A DNA stretch of 34,787 bases from Flavobacterium selenitireducens (lineage in GTDB: Bacteria; Bacteroidota; Bacteroidia; Flavobacteriales; Flavobacteriaceae), in assembly GCF_014748335.1 (NCBI RefSeq), contig NZ_JAAVIY010000016.1, positions 1-34,787 on the forward strand. The letters run 5' to 3'. Position 1 is the stretch's first letter, and the number at the start of each line of letters is the position of its first letter. Below the pieces are notes generated by a model. The model did no database searches. It saw nothing but the letters and a program-made list of their open reading frames with translations, and was not told the DNA's origin. This document shows positions 1 through 8,136 of this stretch, piece by piece. Both the position numbers and the translations under genes were made by a program.

Positions 1-13
1 TTTTTTGTTGGGT

Positions 14-201
14 GTTTTGCGGCTCCGCTTCGCTGCGCCGCTGGCCTTTCTTTTGCCGCGGATTGAACGATTTTTGGATTAGGTTGGTGTGTTTTGCGGC
101 TCCGCTTCGCTGCGCCGCTGGCATTCTTTTGCCGCGAATGCGCGAATTTTTCGCAGATTTTTTGTTGGGCGTTTTGCGGCTCCGCTTCGCTGCGCCGCTA
201 G
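14..201. repeat. Three GC-rich direct repeats (about 31 bp each)
   Basis: Near-identical copies of a 31-32 base sequence (starting GTTTTGCGGCTCCGCTTCGC and ending TGCGCCGCTgGC) lie at 14-45, 91-122 and 171-201, spaced 77 and 80 bases apart. The intervening DNA is also partly shared: CTTTTGCCGCG follows copies 1 and 2, and TTTTTTGTTGGG precedes copies 1 and 3. No gene is seen before 248. The third copy abuts the likely promoter of the Nudix gene. This is an intergenic repeat of unknown function. Confidence 0.8.
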
Positions 202-247
202 CGCAAATTTATTATCTTAGCGTTTTGCCCAAACTTGGTAACGCTTT

Positions 248-892
248 ATGGATTTCAGCACGTTTCTTTCCCTTGTCGATGCGATAAAAAATGCCTCACT
301 TCCAGCGGAAAACGCACACACGAAAATGTCGCCTCCGGAGCGCATGACCGTGATGGAGAATCTCGATTGGAATACCATCGACGCTCGAAAGGCGGCCGTT
401 TTGATGCTTTTGTACCCGAGAAACGACAAGACTTTTTTTGTTCTGATCCTTAGAAACGCATACAAAGGCGTCCACTCTTCCCAAATTGCGTTTCCGGGCG
501 GGAAATGGGAAACAAGCGACAATTCTTTCGAGGAAACCGCCTTGCGAGAAACTTGTGAAGAAGTCGGAATCAGACGATCGCAAATTACGGTCATGCGCGA
601 ATTGTCCAAGGTTTATATCCCGCCGAGCAACTTCGTCGTCTATCCTTTTGTGGCTTATTGTGGCAAACCGCCGATTTTTGAACCTGACCCGCGCGAAGTG
701 GCCGGCATCATCGAAGTTGAACTCAACGATTTTCTCGACGAGGCCAACGTAGTGGATATGATGCGGGACGTTTCGTATGCAAGCCGGATCAATGTTCCGG
801 GTTTCCAAATCGGGGAGCACGTCGTTTGGGGCGCTACAGCCATGATCCTCAGTGAGTTCAAGGAAGTCATAAACGAGGTTGCGCGCGCATGA
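248..892 (+). CDS. Nudix hydrolase, CoA pyrophosphatase (NudL-like)
   Basis: A 214-residue soluble Nudix hydrolase, probably cleaving the diphosphate of coenzyme A or a related nucleotide. The Nudix signature spans roughly residues 84-108: FPGG, an acidic spacer, then REtcEEvGI, which supplies the metal-binding glutamates. The segment HSSQIAFPGG just before the box, and the Asp-containing spacer one residue longer than the general Nudix consensus, both match the CoA pyrophosphatase subgroup. The length fits the family. The start at 248 sits in a leader containing TATCTTAG (213-220), one mismatch from a Bacteroidota -7 box. The promoter of the following acyltransferase lies inside its last codons. 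CoA specificity is inferred from the family and is not visible directly. Confidence 0.85.
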   Translation: MDFSTFLSLVDAIKNASLPAENAHTKMSPPERMTVMENLDWNTIDARKAAVLMLLYPRNDKTFFVLILRNAYKGVHSSQIAFPGGKWETSDNSFEETALRETCEEVGIRRSQITVMRELSKVYIPPSNFVVYPFVAYCGKPPIFEPDPREVAGIIEVELNDFLDEANVVDMMRDVSYASRINVPGFQIGEHVVWGATAMILSEFKEVINEVARA

Positions 893-908
893 GTTTTTCG
901 TAAGTTTG
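878..908 (+). promoter_or_regulatory. Bacteroidota-type promoter of the acyltransferase gene
   Basis: GTTG at 878-881, a 19-base spacer and TAAGTTTG at 901-908 match the -33/-7 consensus of Bacteroidota (TTTG, N19, TAnnTTTG). The box precedes the ATG at 929 by 20 bases, giving a short leader. The -33 element lies within the end of the Nudix coding region, so the acyltransferase gene can be transcribed on its own. Confidence 0.75.
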
Positions 909-928
909 CAGCTTATGTTTTTGGGCTA

Positions 929-1732
929 ATGGGCTTATTCAAAAGAAATCCTTTCGGACACATCTTGTTTTTGAAGCGTTGGATGATCCTCGTCTTCGGA
1001 CTCCTTACGCATCGTCGTTACCACGGTTTCAATGAACTTTATATCGACGGATCGGAAATCATACCTACGCTCCCCGAACGCAATGTGCTTTTTATCTCGA
1101 ACCACCAGACGTATTTTGCCGATGTCGTGGCCATGTTCCACGTCTTCAATGCCAGTCTCAAAGGAAGGCAGGATACGATAAAGGGCGTCGGATATCTGTG
1201 GAAACCAAAGCTCAATATTTATTACGTCGCGGCCAAAGAGACGATTTCGGAAGGCTTGCTTCCGCGGATACTGGCTTATGCAGGAGCCATCCCCGTTCAG
1301 CGCACCTGGCGTGAAAAAGGGAAAGAAGTCAAACGCGAATTCAACCCGGCCGATACCGAAAATATCCAAAAAGCGCTAGAAGACGGCTGGGTCATCACAT
1401 TCCCTCAGGGTACGACGCGTTCGTTCAAGCCTGTCCGCAAAGGCACCGCCCACATCATCAAACTGTACAAACCCGTCGTGGTTCCTATCGTCATTGACGG
1501 TTTCCGCAGGTCGTTCGACCGCAAAGGGCTGCGTATGAAAAAGAAAGGTATACTTCAGTCCTTTATTATCAAACCACCTCTCGAGATCGATTATGAAAAT
1601 GAGACGATCGAGCAGATCGTGGAAAAAATCGAATGGGCGATCGAGCAGCACCCGTCGTTGCTCAAAGTGATTCCGGCCGAGGAACGCGCCGCGGAGGAAG
1701 AATTGAACAAGAAGCGCGAGTGGCATTACTAG
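929..1732 (+). CDS. 1-acyl-sn-glycerol-3-phosphate acyltransferase family (PlsC-like)
   Basis: A 267-residue lysophospholipid acyltransferase expected to transfer an acyl chain to the sn-2 position of lysophosphatidate or a related lipid at the inner membrane. The catalytic block SNHQTYFADV (about residues 57-66) holds the essential His, but the Asp is one residue further away than in the usual H-x4-D motif. The glycerophosphate-binding block reads FPQGTTRSFKP, where FPEGTRS is usual (Gln for Glu). Both deviations may be normal for this Bacteroidota subgroup; this was not checked. A hydrophobic segment near residues 12-26 fits membrane attachment. It has its own promoter at 878-908. The substrate (phosphatidate, ornithine lipid or other) cannot be decided from sequence. 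Confidence 0.85.
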   Translation: MGLFKRNPFGHILFLKRWMILVFGLLTHRRYHGFNELYIDGSEIIPTLPERNVLFISNHQTYFADVVAMFHVFNASLKGRQDTIKGVGYLWKPKLNIYYVAAKETISEGLLPRILAYAGAIPVQRTWREKGKEVKREFNPADTENIQKALEDGWVITFPQGTTRSFKPVRKGTAHIIKLYKPVVVPIVIDGFRRSFDRKGLRMKKKGILQSFIIKPPLEIDYENETIEQIVEKIEWAIEQHPSLLKVIPAEERAAEEELNKKREWHY

Positions 1733-1854
1733 TTTCGGATGCTGACGACGCCGACCGCTTAAGACGTCATCTTGATTGGAAGGGGAACTCTTGTCGCAAA
1801 ACTTTTTGCCTGTCCGATTTATTGCCGATATTGCGCGCTCAAATCGCCTAACCA

Positions 1855-3291
1855 GTGCTTTTTAATTCACTTGCTTATCTCGCGTTTTTGCCGGTCGTCT
1901 TTGTCGTTTACTGGCTTTTGAACCGCAAGAGTTTGCAGCTCCAGCATCTTTTTTTGCTCGGAGCCAGCTATTTTTTCTACGCATGTTGGGATTGGCGCTT
2001 TTTGTTTTTGCTGATTTTTTCTACGGGGCTCGACTATTTTACCGGGCTGAAGATGGCGAACGCCAGAAGTTTGTGGACGAAAAAAACCTGGTTTTGGATC
2101 AGTATCGTGATCAATCTTGGATTTTTGGGCGTTTTCAAATACTATAATTTCTTTGTCGACTCGTTTGCGGATTTGCTTCGGAATTTTGGATTGACGCCTC
2201 ACTTTTACACGCTTCAGATCGTATTGCCTGTCGGGATTTCGTTCTACACGTTCCACGGGCTCTCGTATGTGATCGACATCTACAAGGACAGGATCGAAGC
2301 CGAGAAAAATCCTGTTGATTACGCGTTGTTCGTGAGTTACTTTCCACTGTTGGTAGCCGGCCCGATTGAGCGCGCCACGCATTTGTTGCCACAACTCAAG
2401 AAACGACGGGTTTTTTCGTCCGAAAAGGCAATCGACGGCATCAACCAAATTGTTTGGGGATTGTTTAAAAAAGTAGTGATTGCAGACAGTTGCGCGAGTT
2501 ACGCCAACGCCGTTTTCGCAGACAGTGCTTCGGCCAATTCGCTTTCACTTTTTTTGGGCGCAGTTTATTTTGCTTTCCAGATTTACGGGGATTTCAGCGG
2601 TTATTCGGACATTGCCCTCGGCACTTCGAAGCTTTTCGGAATCGACCTGCTCCGCAATTTCAACTACCCTTATTTTTCGCGTGACATAGCCGAATTTTGG
2701 AGGCGCTGGCACATTTCGCTTTCGAGCTGGTTCCGCGACTATTTATACGTTCCCCTTGGCGGAAGTCGAGGCGGGATGTGGATGAAAGTCCGGAATACCT
2801 TTATCATTTTTATCGTAAGCGGATTCTGGCACGGTGCCAAATGGACGTTCATCGCCTGGGGATTCCTGAATGCCTTGTACTTCCTGCCGCTGTTGCTATC
2901 AAACAACAACCGGAACCATCTCGTGATCGTCGCCAAAGATTCGATTCTGCCGTCGTTCCGCGACTTCCTGCGCATTTCGATCACGTTCTTTTTGACGACT
3001 ATCGCATGGATTTTCTTCCGGGCCGACTCCATAACCGATGCGTTCCAATACATAACGCACCTTTTCAGCGCCGATTTTGCAGGAGGCGTCCAGCAATTGA
3101 GCATCGAACGTTATTCGGTGGAACTGTTGCCGTTGTTGCTGCTTTTCATGGTTTTCGAATGGCATTCCCGTTTGCACGAGCACCCATTTTTCGGACGGTT
3201 TTCGACAGCCAAAATGGGAATGGTACTCATCGCGCTGTTGCTTTTTGGCGTGTATTCGGAAGCCGGTAATTTTATTTATTTCCAGTTCTGA
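1855..3291 (+). CDS. MBOAT family membrane-bound O-acyltransferase (AlgI-like)
   Basis: A 478-residue polytopic membrane protein that likely moves acetyl or other acyl groups across the membrane to a polysaccharide or other extracellular acceptor, as AlgI does. The hallmark blocks are present: RRWHISLSSWFRDYLYVPLG (about residues 282-301) and the catalytic-His block SGFWHGAKWTFIAWG (about 321-335). The start is GTG at 1855. It is chosen because the N-terminus MLFNSLAYLAFLP is the conserved beginning of this family and no upstream ATG fits. The stop codon overlaps the ATG of the next gene (TGATG at 3289-3293), so the two are translationally coupled. Pairing with an SGNH-like protein is the usual arrangement for extracellular O-acetylation. 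The acceptor is unknown. Confidence 0.9.
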   Translation: MLFNSLAYLAFLPVVFVVYWLLNRKSLQLQHLFLLGASYFFYACWDWRFLFLLIFSTGLDYFTGLKMANARSLWTKKTWFWISIVINLGFLGVFKYYNFFVDSFADLLRNFGLTPHFYTLQIVLPVGISFYTFHGLSYVIDIYKDRIEAEKNPVDYALFVSYFPLLVAGPIERATHLLPQLKKRRVFSSEKAIDGINQIVWGLFKKVVIADSCASYANAVFADSASANSLSLFLGAVYFAFQIYGDFSGYSDIALGTSKLFGIDLLRNFNYPYFSRDIAEFWRRWHISLSSWFRDYLYVPLGGSRGGMWMKVRNTFIIFIVSGFWHGAKWTFIAWGFLNALYFLPLLLSNNNRNHLVIVAKDSILPSFRDFLRISITFFLTTIAWIFFRADSITDAFQYITHLFSADFAGGVQQLSIERYSVELLPLLLLFMVFEWHSRLHEHPFFGRFSTAKMGMVLIALLLFGVYSEAGNFIYFQF

Positions 3292-4178
3292 TGCGAAAGT
3301 TCCTGAAATATGTATTGGCAATCGCGGTTTTCGTGACCGCATCGGCCGCTGTCCTGGACGGCTTGTACACTTATATTTACGCGCATTCCAAGCCGCGTAA
3401 TAAATTCCAGTACCTGATGCAAATCAAGCCCAGGCATTATGACAATATATTTTTAGGCTCATCGCGCACGGCCAATCATATCAATTCCGAGACGTTTACG
3501 AGATTGACAGGCCAAAGTGCGATAAACCTTGGAATCGACGGGGCGATTTTAGAGGACAGCTTCCTCGAACTCAAGCTGCTTTTGTCGAAAAATGTCACTG
3601 TTTCCCGCGTTTATCTTCAGGTCGATTACCTCTTTGAAAAAGAAGGAGTTTCGTTTGTCGCGAATTCATCTGCATTGCCATTTTTGCGAACTCCTGTAGT
3701 AAGGGAGCATTTGCGTCCGATGTTGCCGGACTTCGAGCGTTCGCTTTACTTGCCGTTCTATCGGTACGCCACTGCCGATTTCGCCACGGGTTTCAGGCAG
3801 GTCACGCTTTCGGCTGCGGGCAAAAAGGCAAAGGTCGACTTCAATAATGGCTATAGTCCGAAAGAGGGAATGGGTAAATTTACACCGTTTTGGCTACCGA
3901 AAACGATACGCGAGCGAAATACGGCTATCGATAAATTCAGGAAAATCTGCGCCGAGCATAACATCGAACTCGTGTTTTTCATCGCACCCGTCTGTTCGGA
4001 AACCGGAAACCTCGATTATGTTTCGAAACTGAAAACGAAGATTCCGGAATTGAAGGACTATTCCCGGATTTTTCCGGACTCGGAGTTCTTCAACTGCAAC
4101 CATTTGCTTCCGCAAGGAGCCGAAGCCTTCACGAAAATTTTGGCCCAGGACAGGATTACTTCACCGCCTCGACCTTAA
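3291..4178 (+). CDS. SGNH-hydrolase-like protein paired with the MBOAT acyltransferase (AlgJ/DltD-like role)
   Basis: A 295-residue protein with an N-terminal hydrophobic anchor (residues 5-30) and a periplasmic domain. IFLGSSRTANHI (about residues 53-64) resembles the nucleophile block of SGNH/GDSL enzymes found next to MBOAT proteins. Near the C-terminus, FFNCNHLLPQGAEAFT resembles the usual D-x-x-H block, but Asn stands where the Asp is expected. Translation is coupled to the MBOAT gene by a TGATG overlap, which supports a joint role in acyl transfer to a cell-surface glycan. Its 3' end overlaps the convergent TraB-family gene by 23 bases. Whether it is catalytically active is uncertain because of the missing Asp. 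Confidence 0.7.
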   Translation: MRKFLKYVLAIAVFVTASAAVLDGLYTYIYAHSKPRNKFQYLMQIKPRHYDNIFLGSSRTANHINSETFTRLTGQSAINLGIDGAILEDSFLELKLLLSKNVTVSRVYLQVDYLFEKEGVSFVANSSALPFLRTPVVREHLRPMLPDFERSLYLPFYRYATADFATGFRQVTLSAAGKKAKVDFNNGYSPKEGMGKFTPFWLPKTIRERNTAIDKFRKICAEHNIELVFFIAPVCSETGNLDYVSKLKTKIPELKDYSRIFPDSEFFNCNHLLPQGAEAFTKILAQDRITSPPRP

Positions 4179-5010
4179 ATCCTTTTTTTCGCAGCAGTTT
4201 GATTACGCCGTTATCGCCGGCAAGATGAGCCGCGCCAACGCCGAAAAAAGTTGGTTTCTGTTTTGCGACCTCGGCGATTTTCGGAATCCAGTTCTGGTTT
4301 CGTTTGGTAAGCAACTCGTTTTCGTATTTTGAAGTGGTAACGTTATCCGATTCCCTGGCGGCCTTGAGCATGCCCTCGATATCCTGCGCCTTGTAAAGAT
4401 CAACGAGCATATTGGTTTCTTTTTTGTCGTTTTCGAGATTGGATTTTACAGATTTCACAAGCTCGTTCATCTGCTCTTCGTAAGGAACGGCGTCGAGAAC
4501 GGCCATTTGCTGCTCGACGGTTTCAAGGCCAAAGACTTCTTCTTTTTGCGCTGCCGATAGTTTCATCAGGTTATCTTCTACAGATTGGATCGGGCATTCG
4601 AGCAGCTTGGTCAGGAACATCATCGAAATAAATATCGGTTTTACCTGATCCATCATTTGGAGCGGCATGCCGAGGTTGGCCTTTACGTAATCGTCGACAA
4701 GCCTGACATCGTCCGGTGAGGCAAGCGTCGACATTTTTTTTCCGCCGGACATCATCATCACATTCATCATTGCCGATTGCATGCCCGGGTCGTCCATGTC
4801 GATTTCGAGATAAAGCTGTTGCGTTTCGGCCATCGCTTTTTCGACACCGGGATGCAGCGTCGCATCGCAAGTGATATGGATCGTACCATACAGGTAAGAC
4901 GGTTGTTTGAGACCGTTTCCGGATATTTTCCACAACAGTGTCTTTTCGAGTGCCTGGGCATTTGTAGCGGCGCAGGCAAACACCAATGCGGTCAAAAACA
5001 GGTTTTTCAT
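4156..5010 (-). CDS. TraB/GumN family protein
   Basis: A 284-residue exported protein with a signal peptide (MKNLFLTALVFACAATNAQA). It carries the two TraB/GumN hallmarks: YLYGTIH (residues 40-45, His 45) near the N-terminus and GVGAAHLAGDNGV near the C-terminus. The family is predicted to be metalloprotease-like (erythromycin-esterase/Tiki-type fold), but its substrates in Bacteroidota are unknown. It is the last gene of a three-gene minus-strand operon after an ECF sigma factor and a membrane protein. Its start overlaps the stop of the membrane-protein gene by four bases (5007-5010). Its end overlaps the convergent SGNH-like gene by 23 bases. Confidence 0.85.
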   Translation of the reverse strand: MKNLFLTALVFACAATNAQALEKTLLWKISGNGLKQPSYLYGTIHITCDATLHPGVEKAMAETQQLYLEIDMDDPGMQSAMMNVMMMSGGKKMSTLASPDDVRLVDDYVKANLGMPLQMMDQVKPIFISMMFLTKLLECPIQSVEDNLMKLSAAQKEEVFGLETVEQQMAVLDAVPYEEQMNELVKSVKSNLENDKKETNMLVDLYKAQDIEGMLKAARESDNVTTSKYENELLTKRNQNWIPKIAEVAKQKPTFFGVGAAHLAGDNGVIKLLRKKGFKVEAVK

Positions 5011-5636
5011 AAGTCGATTTTCTTGAGTTCTTTATAGTTGGAGAGCAGTTTTCTAAGGAAGATGCCATAGACCAATCGGTAAAACAGCCACGACAGGCAG
5101 CCCACGATGGCGACAAAAAGGATCATCAAAAAGATAAGGACCGCGAGCGTCGCTCCATCCTCGTTTGCTTTTTGCCTTAGCTGGTCGATCTCCGGTTTGG
5201 TAAGAAAGGCCAGAACGAGGCCGAATACGAAACTCAGCATGATCATCGCCAAATTATACCACACATAGTAATTGACCGTTTTTCGCGTCCGGATAATATC
5301 GTCCATCAACTGTCGCGTAGAGGCGGTCGTCGAAATCCGGACGTAGTTTCGGTAAAACAGGTAAATGAACACGAGAATGACGGCATAGTTGAAATACGTG
5401 AAGCATTCAAACGGCAATGCATATTCGGGATGGCTTTTCTCCAGATAGTCATCCGCAACGGGCAAAGTGCCGAGAACCGTCCAAAGGATGGCCTCCAAAA
5501 CGCTGATGATCAAAATCCATTTGACGATACTCGACGACTTTTTGTGGATCATCGCGTAAATTTCTTTATCGGTCACCTGGTTGAACGAATTCTCGTTTCG
5601 CTTCCAGTCTTTCTTGAGCAAATCCAGTTCGTCCAT
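5007..5636 (-). CDS. Four-helix membrane protein in the sigma-factor operon
   Basis: A 209-residue protein with a hydrophilic N-terminal stretch of about 35 residues (MDELDLLKKDWKRNE) and four predicted membrane helices: near residues 38-60, 77-95, 119-145 and 165-195. No enzymatic motif is visible. It starts two bases after the stop of the ECF sigma factor and overlaps the next gene by four bases, so all three are likely made together. The position directly behind an ECF sigma factor, with a cytoplasmic N-terminal tail ahead of membrane helices, would fit a membrane-bound regulator of that sigma factor. This is inference; no recognised anti-sigma domain (such as a ZAS Cys/His motif) is seen. 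Confidence 0.6.
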   Translation of the reverse strand: MDELDLLKKDWKRNENSFNQVTDKEIYAMIHKKSSSIVKWILIISVLEAILWTVLGTLPVADDYLEKSHPEYALPFECFTYFNYAVILVFIYLFYRNYVRISTTASTRQLMDDIIRTRKTVNYYVWYNLAMIMLSFVFGLVLAFLTKPEIDQLRQKANEDGATLAVLIFLMILFVAIVGCLSWLFYRLVYGIFLRKLLSNYKELKKIDL

Positions 5637-5638
5637 TT

Positions 5639-6133
5639 CTAAGGGTTTAATATTTTTTTCAATTTGGTCTTGATGCGGTTCATCTTCACGCGTGCATTCA
5701 CTTCACTGATTCCTAAAGTTTCCGATATTTCCGCATAATCCTTGTCCTCGAGATACATGAAAACCAATGCTTTCTCTATATCGTTGAGCTGGTAGACGGC
5801 CTGGTACATGAGTTTGATCTGTTCCTCTTCTTCGTAGTTGTAATCTTCCTGGCGGATAAAGTGACGCGAGCTGTCATATTCCGTCGTCGCCACTGAGCGC
5901 GTGCTTTTGCGGTAGAGCGTGATGGCCGTGTTGAGCGCTACGCGATACGCCCACGTCGAGAATTTGGCATCCCCGCGGAATTTTGGGTACGCCTTCCACA
6001 ACTGTATCGTGATTTCCTGGAACAAATCCTTATGCGCATCCTCACCGGAGGTGTACAGACGACAAATCTTGTGGATAATGTTCTGGTTTTCCCGCAACTG
6101 CTTTACGAAATCCTGTTCGAGGTGGTCACTCAT
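5639..6133 (-). CDS. ECF-type RNA polymerase sigma factor
   Basis: A 164-residue sigma-70 family protein with only regions 2 and 4, as in extracytoplasmic-function sigma factors. Region 2 spans about residues 12-75, with DLFQEITIQLWKAYPKFRGD for core binding and FSTWAYRVALNTAITLYRK for -10 melting. Region 4 spans about 110-160, with an HTH at DYAEISETLGISEVNARVKM. It is the first gene of the operon with the membrane protein and the TraB protein. It probably directs transcription of an envelope or stress regulon. No FecR-type anti-sigma gene or TonB receptor is adjacent, so it is not the usual iron or polysaccharide-uptake sigma system. The stimulus is unknown. Confidence 0.9.
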   Translation of the reverse strand: MSDHLEQDFVKQLRENQNIIHKICRLYTSGEDAHKDLFQEITIQLWKAYPKFRGDAKFSTWAYRVALNTAITLYRKSTRSVATTEYDSSRHFIRQEDYNYEEEEQIKLMYQAVYQLNDIEKALVFMYLEDKDYAEISETLGISEVNARVKMNRIKTKLKKILNP

Positions 6134-6249
6134 GTGAGCGTTAGTGGTTGATTGGTGAAATTTGTTACAAGATACGTTTTTAGTTTAAGCTTTAAAGTGT
6201 AAGGTTGCGCCGCCTGCGAGCACCGCGCTTTCCACGTCAATCTTTCCCG

Positions 6250-6324
6250 GAAAACGCAATTTTGCAAGCGGTTCAGGCCAGCTTCTGCGGTCGCTGCCCC
6301 AACCGCGCAAAAGTTCCCGTTTTC
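6250..6324. other. Long imperfect inverted repeat in the sigma factor/NDH-2 intergenic region
   Basis: The region 6134-6475 lies between divergent genes and holds no convincing gene. Within it, GAAAACG (6250-6256) pairs with CGTTTTC (6318-6324), TTTGC (6261-6265) with GCAAA (6307-6311), and GCGGTT (6268-6273) with AACCGC (6301-6306). A short inner stem is possible at 6279-6282 with 6293-6296. Together they could fold as one interrupted hairpin of about 75 bases. No U-run follows, so a simple terminator is unlikely. It could be a structured leader or an operator; no function is assigned. Confidence 0.5.
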
Positions 6325-6475
6325 ACGTGAAAGGATTTTGTTCCAATCGCTGGCGGAATCGGCTCCGAACTTAAAAATTGCCCACAATCATATAAAAACG
6401 TTTTGTTTGAAAGCCGTAACTTTAACACAACCGACTTCGTCACTCCGGCGCTCAGTCAATTCAGTCACACCACGA

Positions 6476-7780
6476 ATGAACATCCCAAAATCCAACCTTC
6501 CCCGCATCGTGATCATAGGCGCCGGTTTCGCCGGAATCGCACTGGCGCGCAAGCTCCGCAACCAAAACTGCCAGGTCGTATTGCTCGACAAGCACAATTT
6601 CCACAACTTTCAACCGCTTTTGTACCAGGTCGCCACGGGCGGTCTCGAAGCAGGATCGATCGCCTATCCCGTGCGCAAAATCATACACGATTACAAAGAT
6701 TACTATTTCCGTTTGGCCCGCGTGAGCGAGATCGACACCAAAAATTCCTGCGTCGTTTCTGATATCGGTTCGCTTCAATATGACTATCTCGTGATCGCAA
6801 CCGGTTCCAAGACCAATTTTTTCGGGAATAAGGAAATCGAGCGGAATTCGATGCAAATGAAGACGATTTCACAATCGCTCAACATCCGCAGCCTGATCCT
6901 CGAAAATTTCGAGCAGGCCGTCTTGTCGAAGGACGAACGGGAACGCGCGTTCCTGATGAATTTTTCACTCGTCGGAGGCGGGCCGACAGGAGTGGAGCTC
7001 GCAGGTGCGTTGGCCGAAATGAAAAAAGCCATTCTCCAAAAAGACTATCCGGATCTCGACATCTCCAAGATGCAGATCAACCTGATACAGTCCGGCGACC
7101 GGATTTTGAATACGATGAGCGAAAAGTCGTCGGCGAACGCAGAAAAATTCCTCAACAGGCTTGGCGTAAACATCTTGAAGAACGTACGCGTGACGGGTTA
7201 CGACGGGCGGACCATTTCCACCAATACCAGTCTATCTATAGAATCGGCCACGGTGATTTGGACGGCGGGCGTAATGGGCGCATTGGTCAACGGCTTCCCG
7301 CCGGACGCGATAGACGAAAAGGCGAAACGGCTAAAGGTTAACGAATTCGGGCAAGTTTCGGGATTTCCAAACGTTTTTGCCGTCGGCGACATCGCCCAGA
7401 TGGAAACCGAAAAGTACCCGTTCGGGCATCCGCAAATGGCTCAGCCGGCGATACAGCAAGGCACGCAAATAGGCGAAAACCTCATACGGCTTATGGCCGG
7501 TACGGTTTTGAAACCGTTCGAATATTTCGACAAGGGTTCCATGGCTACGATCGGACGCAATAAAGCCGTCGTCGATTTGCCAAATGTACACTTCCAGGGT
7601 TTTTTCGCCTGGTTCGTCTGGATGTTCGTTCACCTTTTTTCCCTTATCGGATTCCGCAATAAAGCTGTGGTGTTCCTCAATTGGGTTTACAACTACGTGC
7701 GCTTCGACCGCGAAGGCAGGCTCATCGTGAGGCCGTACAAGAAAAAGAGTTTTGTGACCTTTACAAGCGATGAAGTCTAA
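6476..7780 (+). CDS. ndh: Type II NADH:quinone oxidoreductase (NDH-2), FAD-dependent
   Basis: A 434-residue flavoprotein that oxidises NADH and reduces menaquinone at the inner membrane without pumping protons. It has the FAD-binding block IVIIGAGFAGI (residues 11-21), the NAD-binding block VGGGPTGVELAGALAE (about residue 165 on) and the second FAD block FAVGDIA (about residue 300). The C-terminal region FFAWFVWMFVHLFSLIGF is strongly hydrophobic, as in membrane-attached NDH-2. The ATG at 6476 is preferred over an upstream in-frame ATG at 6338, because the protein then begins right before the first Rossmann strand and the extra 46 residues look unlike protein. It is transcribed divergently from the sigma-factor operon and stands alone. 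Confidence 0.88.
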   Translation: MNIPKSNLPRIVIIGAGFAGIALARKLRNQNCQVVLLDKHNFHNFQPLLYQVATGGLEAGSIAYPVRKIIHDYKDYYFRLARVSEIDTKNSCVVSDIGSLQYDYLVIATGSKTNFFGNKEIERNSMQMKTISQSLNIRSLILENFEQAVLSKDERERAFLMNFSLVGGGPTGVELAGALAEMKKAILQKDYPDLDISKMQINLIQSGDRILNTMSEKSSANAEKFLNRLGVNILKNVRVTGYDGRTISTNTSLSIESATVIWTAGVMGALVNGFPPDAIDEKAKRLKVNEFGQVSGFPNVFAVGDIAQMETEKYPFGHPQMAQPAIQQGTQIGENLIRLMAGTVLKPFEYFDKGSMATIGRNKAVVDLPNVHFQGFFAWFVWMFVHLFSLIGFRNKAVVFLNWVYNYVRFDREGRLIVRPYKKKSFVTFTSDEV

Positions 7781-7826
7781 CAGGGGAAACGGGCGCAGAA
7801 AGCCCGGAATAAAACACATCTAATAT

Positions 7827-7895
7827 GATTCGGCCGATAATGGGGATTCCTAAAAATTATATGGGAATCGTACAAAGCCAACGCCCGGCCGAATC
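7827..7895. repeat. 10-bp perfect inverted repeat
   Basis: GATTCGGCCG at 7827-7836 is the exact reverse complement of CGGCCGAATC at 7886-7895. They are separated by 49 bases that contain a further loosely complementary pair (GGGATTCC and GGGAATC). It lies in the 356-base gap between NDH-2 and the histidine kinase. It could fold in a transcript of either strand. Apart from this and a doubtful 32-residue ORF, the gap shows nothing recognisable. Confidence 0.45.
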
Positions 7896-7961
7896 CCGAC
7901 TTTTGTAATTCGAAATTCTTGCCGACCCAAGCTCCATAATCCGGCGAAAAAAGCGAATGCC

Positions 7962-8060
7962 ATGAAAGACAGATTTGAATACTTCCCTATAATTTGCGGT
8001 GCATTTTCAATAATGCTCATTACGTATTGCCTCTACGAATTGCTGAGAGAAGTGCGCTGA
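7962..8060 (+). CDS. Possible 32-residue single-helix membrane peptide
   Basis: A short ORF beginning ATG AAA GAC and ending TGA at 8060 encodes 32 residues: a charged start (MKDRFEYF), a hydrophobic centre (PIICGAFSIMLITYCLY) and a charged end (ELLREVR). The pattern fits a small membrane peptide with one helix. There is no clear promoter, no recognised homologue and no nearby partner. It could equally be a chance ORF. Confidence 0.25.
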   Translation: MKDRFEYFPIICGAFSIMLITYCLYELLREVR

Positions 8061-8136
8061 TCGATAACGTCGGAATTTTATTTGCAAAACGGAACCGTTG
8101 GCGGGGTCCTAGTACTTTGCGGGCAACCGTATATTG

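Noticed and set aside
6130..6387. 85-codon minus-strand ORF upstream of the sigma factor
   Set aside because: Its translation resembles no protein, and it overlaps the start of the real sigma factor gene and the hairpin region.
6338..6475. N-terminal extension of NDH-2 by 46 residues
   Set aside because: The extension does not resemble protein, and the flavin-binding strand begins normally after the ATG at 6476.
7790..7806. Terminator after NDH-2
   Set aside because: The stem CGGGC/GCCCG is only five pairs and no T run follows.
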